From Paenibacillus tengchongensis (GTDB lineage: Bacteria; Bacillota; Bacilli; Paenibacillales; Paenibacillaceae): DNA of 64,000 bases. Positions 61,048 through 64,000 of the stretch are shown here, piece by piece (position 1 is the first letter of the stretch; every line of letters starts with the position of its first letter). The notes under the pieces are model-generated. The model had not been told where the DNA came from and did not search any database. It was given only the letters and a program-made list of their open reading frames with translations. A program made the position numbers and the translations under genes. The stretch lies in assembly GCF_008973665.1 (NCBI RefSeq), contig NZ_WACP01000010.1:1-64000 (forward strand), in the 5' to 3' direction.

Positions 61048-62219
61048 CGCTGGATGCCCGGCAGGTCCGCCAGCAGGTGTTGGATTACCTGGAGGCGACG
61101 GAATGCAGCCTGATCGAGGTCTCCCCGCTGCATGTGACGGTGAAGCTCTCGCCGCGGGCAGACAAGATGCTGACCGACCGGCCATATTATTGGAGCTTCG
61201 TGGAGCGCACCGGCGCAGATCCGGAGACACTGTCGTTCTCCTTCGTCTTCGACCCGGAGAGCTACGACGCCCAGGCCCAGGCTGAACCGGGCAGATCGCC
61301 GGGTGCGCCGGGCGATCTGCCCGGCGGGAGTACGGGCGGGATTGCCGGCGGCATGTTTGGCGGGACGAACGTTGGAACTGTTGCCGGAGTCGCTGGCAAC
61401 ATGCAGGGCGGGCCCGTTGTTGGGGCAACCGGTAACGCACAGGGCGGGAATGCTGATGGCGCTACGGCAGGAAACGCTGACGGGACGCCGGGAGTGATAT
61501 CGGCTGCCTCTGTCGGTGCACCTGCAGATGCAGCATCCGGGACCCAGGCGCCGCAGGACACGATCCTCGGCCGCTACTTCGGGATTGTCCCGGCGCTGCC
61601 GCGCTTCGGCCCCGGCATGATCCGCCGCGAGGATGTTATCTACGGCAGCAAGCGGCTGCGGCAGATCTGGGCGGCGGCCCGGGCTGATGGCGAATGCCTC
61701 TGCCTGTTCGAGGTACCCGGCGAGCGGCAGCGCAGCACGCTGTTCTCGGCGGCCTACGAGCCGTGGCTGGGCGTCTGTTACAAGGTGGAGATGACCTGTG
61801 ATCTGAAATGCGAGGAACTGCATTTTGTCGGGATCTCGCTGGTCACCGGCAGGGTGATCCCGGACTTCGGGGCGATGCTCGCTAAGCGGGAGCTGTCGCC
61901 GCGTCTGCCGGAGAATGTGCATGTGGAGCCCTATGAGCTGTCCCTTACCGGCGGCGCCGAGCGGCTGGAAGCCTATCTGACCGGCAAACTGGCGGCACTT
62001 GACTTCGCCTGGGCTGAAGGTGCCCGGGAGCGCCTGGACATGGAGCTCGGCATCGTCGACATCTATTATGCGGAGCTGCTCAAAGAACCTGACGAGGAGA
62101 AGCGGAAAGAGGTCGAAGAGCAGTACAACCGGCGCCGTCAGGAGACTACGTGGCAATACGAACCGAAAATCGCCGTTTCCGCCGTCATTTACGGACTGTT
62201 TCACCTGCGCTCCACATAG
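61044..62219 (+). CDS. yqhG: YqhG-family protein with Gly/Ala-rich insertion
   Basis: A 391-residue protein. The N-terminus (VRQQVLDYLEATECSLIEVS, RPYYWSFVERTG) and the C-terminal 200 residues (YFGIVPALPRFGPGMIRRED, YEPWLGVCYKVEMTCDLKCE) match YqhG. Between them, around residues 75-170, lies a low-complexity stretch of Gly, Ala, Asn and Val (GGSTGGIAGGMFGGTNVGTV and similar). B. subtilis YqhG is about 260 residues long, so the insertion accounts for the extra length. The ATG overlaps the yqhH stop by 4 bp. Function unknown. Confidence 0.9.
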   Translation: MTLDARQVRQQVLDYLEATECSLIEVSPLHVTVKLSPRADKMLTDRPYYWSFVERTGADPETLSFSFVFDPESYDAQAQAEPGRSPGAPGDLPGGSTGGIAGGMFGGTNVGTVAGVAGNMQGGPVVGATGNAQGGNADGATAGNADGTPGVISAASVGAPADAASGTQAPQDTILGRYFGIVPALPRFGPGMIRREDVIYGSKRLRQIWAAARADGECLCLFEVPGERQRSTLFSAAYEPWLGVCYKVEMTCDLKCEELHFVGISLVTGRVIPDFGAMLAKRELSPRLPENVHVEPYELSLTGGAERLEAYLTGKLAALDFAWAEGARERLDMELGIVDIYYAELLKEPDEEKRKEVEEQYNRRRQETTWQYEPKIAVSAVIYGLFHLRST

Positions 62220-62356
62220 AATGCGACCCTGTCCGCCAAAGACAGGCAAAAAAACTGTTTAATTCCGCTTACTCTGCGGACAGCATGCAACACCCTTTTC
62301 AGGGCTTGTCCCCTAGAATAAATAATATATCTGTGCATAGAAAGGTGAACTGCGAC

Positions 62357-63400
62357 ATGATCAAAAATGCCAGGCGGCGGTCTCTGCCAGGCCGCCGCCG
62401 TCTTCTGCTTGTCCTCTGTCTCGGCCTGCTCGGCGGCCAGTGGATCGCCGCCCAGCCTCAGGCGGAGGCGGCCCCGAACCCGGCCGGCCGGGCGACAGTG
62501 TCCGCCGCGGTTACCGGCAATGAGCCGCTGGCTTCGCTGGCTCTGAAGCCGCTTCCAGCCTCTGCGGCGCTGCAAGCTTTCGCGCAGGAGAGCATCGCGA
62601 AGCTGGCCCGGAACGCCCCCTTCACCGGCTGGAAGAATGCTGAAGCCGAGTACTTCCCCCTTGGTCCCGGAACGCACAGCTGGCTGGTCAATGTGCAGAA
62701 GGACGGCCTGCGGGTCGGTTATTTAATTATCACCGCCGTACAACAAGGCGGCTATAGCCTTAGTGAATACGGGGCCGGAACGACCGGTCTCCCCTACAGT
62801 CTCACCGAACTGCGCCGGGTTCTGGCGCAGGAAGCACTCATCCCTTCAGGTTATTCCGGCAAGCTTGAGCTTACCGCACTTTATGCCCCGTTGCTCCCCG
62901 TATGGAAGCTTACGCTGGGGCAAGAGACGCTGTATCTCAGCGCCGCCGTTCCGGGGCTGCTGCCTTGGGACGACAGCAAGGTGCAGACCTTCTTTAATGG
63001 GCAGGCGGCTGCGGACCGGACACAGGCGGGTCCGGACGCAAGCTTCATGCCCCAACCGGCCTACCAGGGAGGCGGCGAGGATGACCCCTACGCCGATTTG
63101 CGCTGGCTGAGCGCCCCCGGGCTGGGCAAGCTCAAGGCCGCCAGCCTGAGCCTGCTGCTTGCGCAGGGGAACGCCCTGGCCTTTCAGTCCGCCGGCCGCA
63201 ATGACACGCTGGGTGCGCCGTTTATGGTTACAGGCTACCAGTGCTGGAACCCGAGAACTGCCAGCGGCGGCGCGCCGCTGATGTACGCCGCCTCCGGTCC
63301 GGGCGGCCGGCGCTTTCTCCCGCTCTCCCTGCTTGAGGAGCGGGGAACCCTGCATGCCTTGACCGCCGTCAAAGGCAATGTCGCCTCAGTGACGAAGTAG
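62357..63400 (+). CDS. Secreted protein of unknown function
   Basis: A 347-residue protein with a basic N-terminus and a Leu-rich signal peptide (RRRLLLVLCLGLLGGQWIAA, cleavage likely near AEA). The mature part has no motif I know (WLVNVQKDGLRVGYLIITAV, YSGKLELTALYAPLLPVWKL, FMVTGYQCWNPRTA). It starts at 62357, where AAAGGTG stands 10 bases upstream. A frame running in from 62150 overlaps yqhG and is not real. A terminator follows. Confidence 0.75.
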   Translation: MIKNARRRSLPGRRRLLLVLCLGLLGGQWIAAQPQAEAAPNPAGRATVSAAVTGNEPLASLALKPLPASAALQAFAQESIAKLARNAPFTGWKNAEAEYFPLGPGTHSWLVNVQKDGLRVGYLIITAVQQGGYSLSEYGAGTTGLPYSLTELRRVLAQEALIPSGYSGKLELTALYAPLLPVWKLTLGQETLYLSAAVPGLLPWDDSKVQTFFNGQAAADRTQAGPDASFMPQPAYQGGGEDDPYADLRWLSAPGLGKLKAASLSLLLAQGNALAFQSAGRNDTLGAPFMVTGYQCWNPRTASGGAPLMYAASGPGGRRFLPLSLLEERGTLHALTAVKGNVASVTK

Positions 63401-63447
63401 CAGTACCTTTCCGGAGAACTGACGAAATCTGAGCACCATTTCAGCAC

Positions 63448-63497
63448 AAATAAACCTTCCTCTATTCCGGCTGGCTCCGGCAGGGGAAGGTTTATTT
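63448..63497. terminator. Terminator between the secreted-protein gene and yqzE
   Basis: AAATAAACCTTCC and GGAAGGTTTATTT form a perfect 13-bp stem around a 24-base interior with its own small GC hairpin. T-rich on both outer sides, so it can serve both convergent genes. Confidence 0.85.
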
Positions 63498-63509
63498 AGT
63501 GCTGCTGCT

Positions 63510-63704
63510 TCACGATTTCTTATTGCTGCGGTTCCGGTTGCTGCGCCAGATGGACAGTCCGAGCGGCAGCATCCCGAACCACCTCTGGGACCAGGGCTGC
63601 TTGTCGGCCTTACGGCGTTCCCGGCTGGCGCGCGGGTCCTCCATGTAGTCGACTACCTTTTCGGCAATGTATTTCACCAGTTCATCACCGCTGCTTGACG
63701 CCAT
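63510..63704 (-). CDS. yqzE: YqzE family protein
   Basis: A 64-residue protein: GDELVKYIAEKVVDYMEDPR, then WSQRWFGMLPLGLSIW and a basic tail, the hallmarks of YqzE. In B. subtilis yqzE lies beside yqzG-yqhG-yqhH, so the gene set is the same although order and orientation differ. I start at 63704, since AGGAGG precedes it; the longer upstream frame is not conserved. Function unknown, one hydrophobic segment. Confidence 0.87.
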   Translation of the reverse strand: MASSSGDELVKYIAEKVVDYMEDPRASRERRKADKQPWSQRWFGMLPLGLSIWRSNRNRSNKKS

Positions 63705-63971
63705 GCCTCCCACCTCCTGTCTGTAACTCTTCTGTCTATAGTTTGCTCCGCAGCGGCCCCTTCTAAACCCGATGGACCTTTTCCGAATAGCTTTGGCAGC
63801 AGCGGCACAATCTATAATATATCCCCATAAAGTGGGCCACGGCATGGAGCCGGTTCATCTGCTTTGACAGAGGCTTCTATCTACACACTCTAATCGGTTA
63901 TAAAACGGTGGCGGCGGCCTCACCGCCGCTTAAGCCACCGTCCGCAGGATCTGTACAAGGAGGCTATCCGC

Positions 63972-64000
63972 TTGAGCAAACACCCTTATTCCATTAACCG
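63972..64000 (+). CDS. Start of a gene running off the window
   Basis: AAGGAGG stands 8 bases before a TTG at 63972, from which SKHPYSINR can be read to the window end. Too short to identify. The 63705-63957 stretch before it holds a GC-rich inverted repeat (GGCGGC / GCCGCC type, 63910-63930) and nothing else clear. Confidence 0.4.

Noticed and set aside
60217..62249. Two long minus-strand open frames (about 407 and 409 codons) opposite yqhH and yqhG
   Set aside because: Shadow frames of conserved genes with motifs on the plus strand; no ribosome sites or family motifs.
1..64000. CRISPR array, rRNA or tRNA genes
   Set aside because: No regularly spaced direct repeats of the right size and no rRNA or cloverleaf signature were seen on reading; a tRNAscan or Infernal run would settle it.

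Overview
The window looks like a chromosomal segment of a spore-forming Bacillota, most probably Paenibacillus or a close relative. The reasons are a gerA/gerC/gerB germination operon, a yqzE-yqhH-yqhG block, an adenosylcobalamin-dependent ribonucleotide reductase, many AraC regulators with intracellular glycosidases (GH42, GH35, GH3, GH39), strong purine-rich Shine-Dalgarno sites and several TTG/GTG starts. No rRNA, tRNA or CRISPR array was seen.

Layout. 1-4190: REP-like repeat and spore germination operon. 4480-8353: an HD-GYP gene broken by an amber codon, a sigma-like gene that has lost its region 4, and an XRE-TPR regulator. 8429-16419: GH42 and GH35 beta-galactosidases around an AraC activator, a small HTH/membrane-protein operon with phased operators, and a WYL regulator divergent from a VOC protein. 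16420-25810: second repeat copy, a cellobiose-type PTS permease plus GH3 operon with a cre-like site, an AraC-GH39 fusion, and hflK-hflC.

26014-48645 is the centrepiece. It is a visibly AT-rich block of 22 tightly packed minus-strand genes inside GC-richer core sequence, with palindromic operator-like sites in front and a terminator behind. It encodes inositol-3-phosphate synthase, a SurE phosphatase, a UbiU/UbiV-like U32 pair, an archaeal-type SAM synthetase, an NDP-kinase-like protein, a three-gene ABC exporter, a nucleotidyltransferase, two carrier proteins, a PEP-synthase-like dikinase without the PEP domain, two BtrH/C39-like proteins, a free-standing adenylation protein whose code reads almost exactly as the glycine code, two SDRs, three kinases, a PHP phosphatase and an FkbM methyltransferase. 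I infer a pathway that makes, decorates (possibly glycylates, hydroxylates, methylates and transiently phosphorylates) and exports a cyclitol-derived metabolite. I do not recognise it as a described cluster.

48950-56260 is a scrapyard with decayed genes (arsM twice, arsN-like GNAT, metallophosphoesterase, tnpB, a kinase with a nonsense codon), a shared 3'-flank repeat, and intact small genes (peptidase E, FGE-like, four VOC proteins, histidine phosphatase). 56263-64000 returns to core genome: class II RNR with two NrdR boxes, the yqhH helicase, yqhG with an odd Gly/Ala insertion, a secreted protein, yqzE, and the first codons of a further gene.
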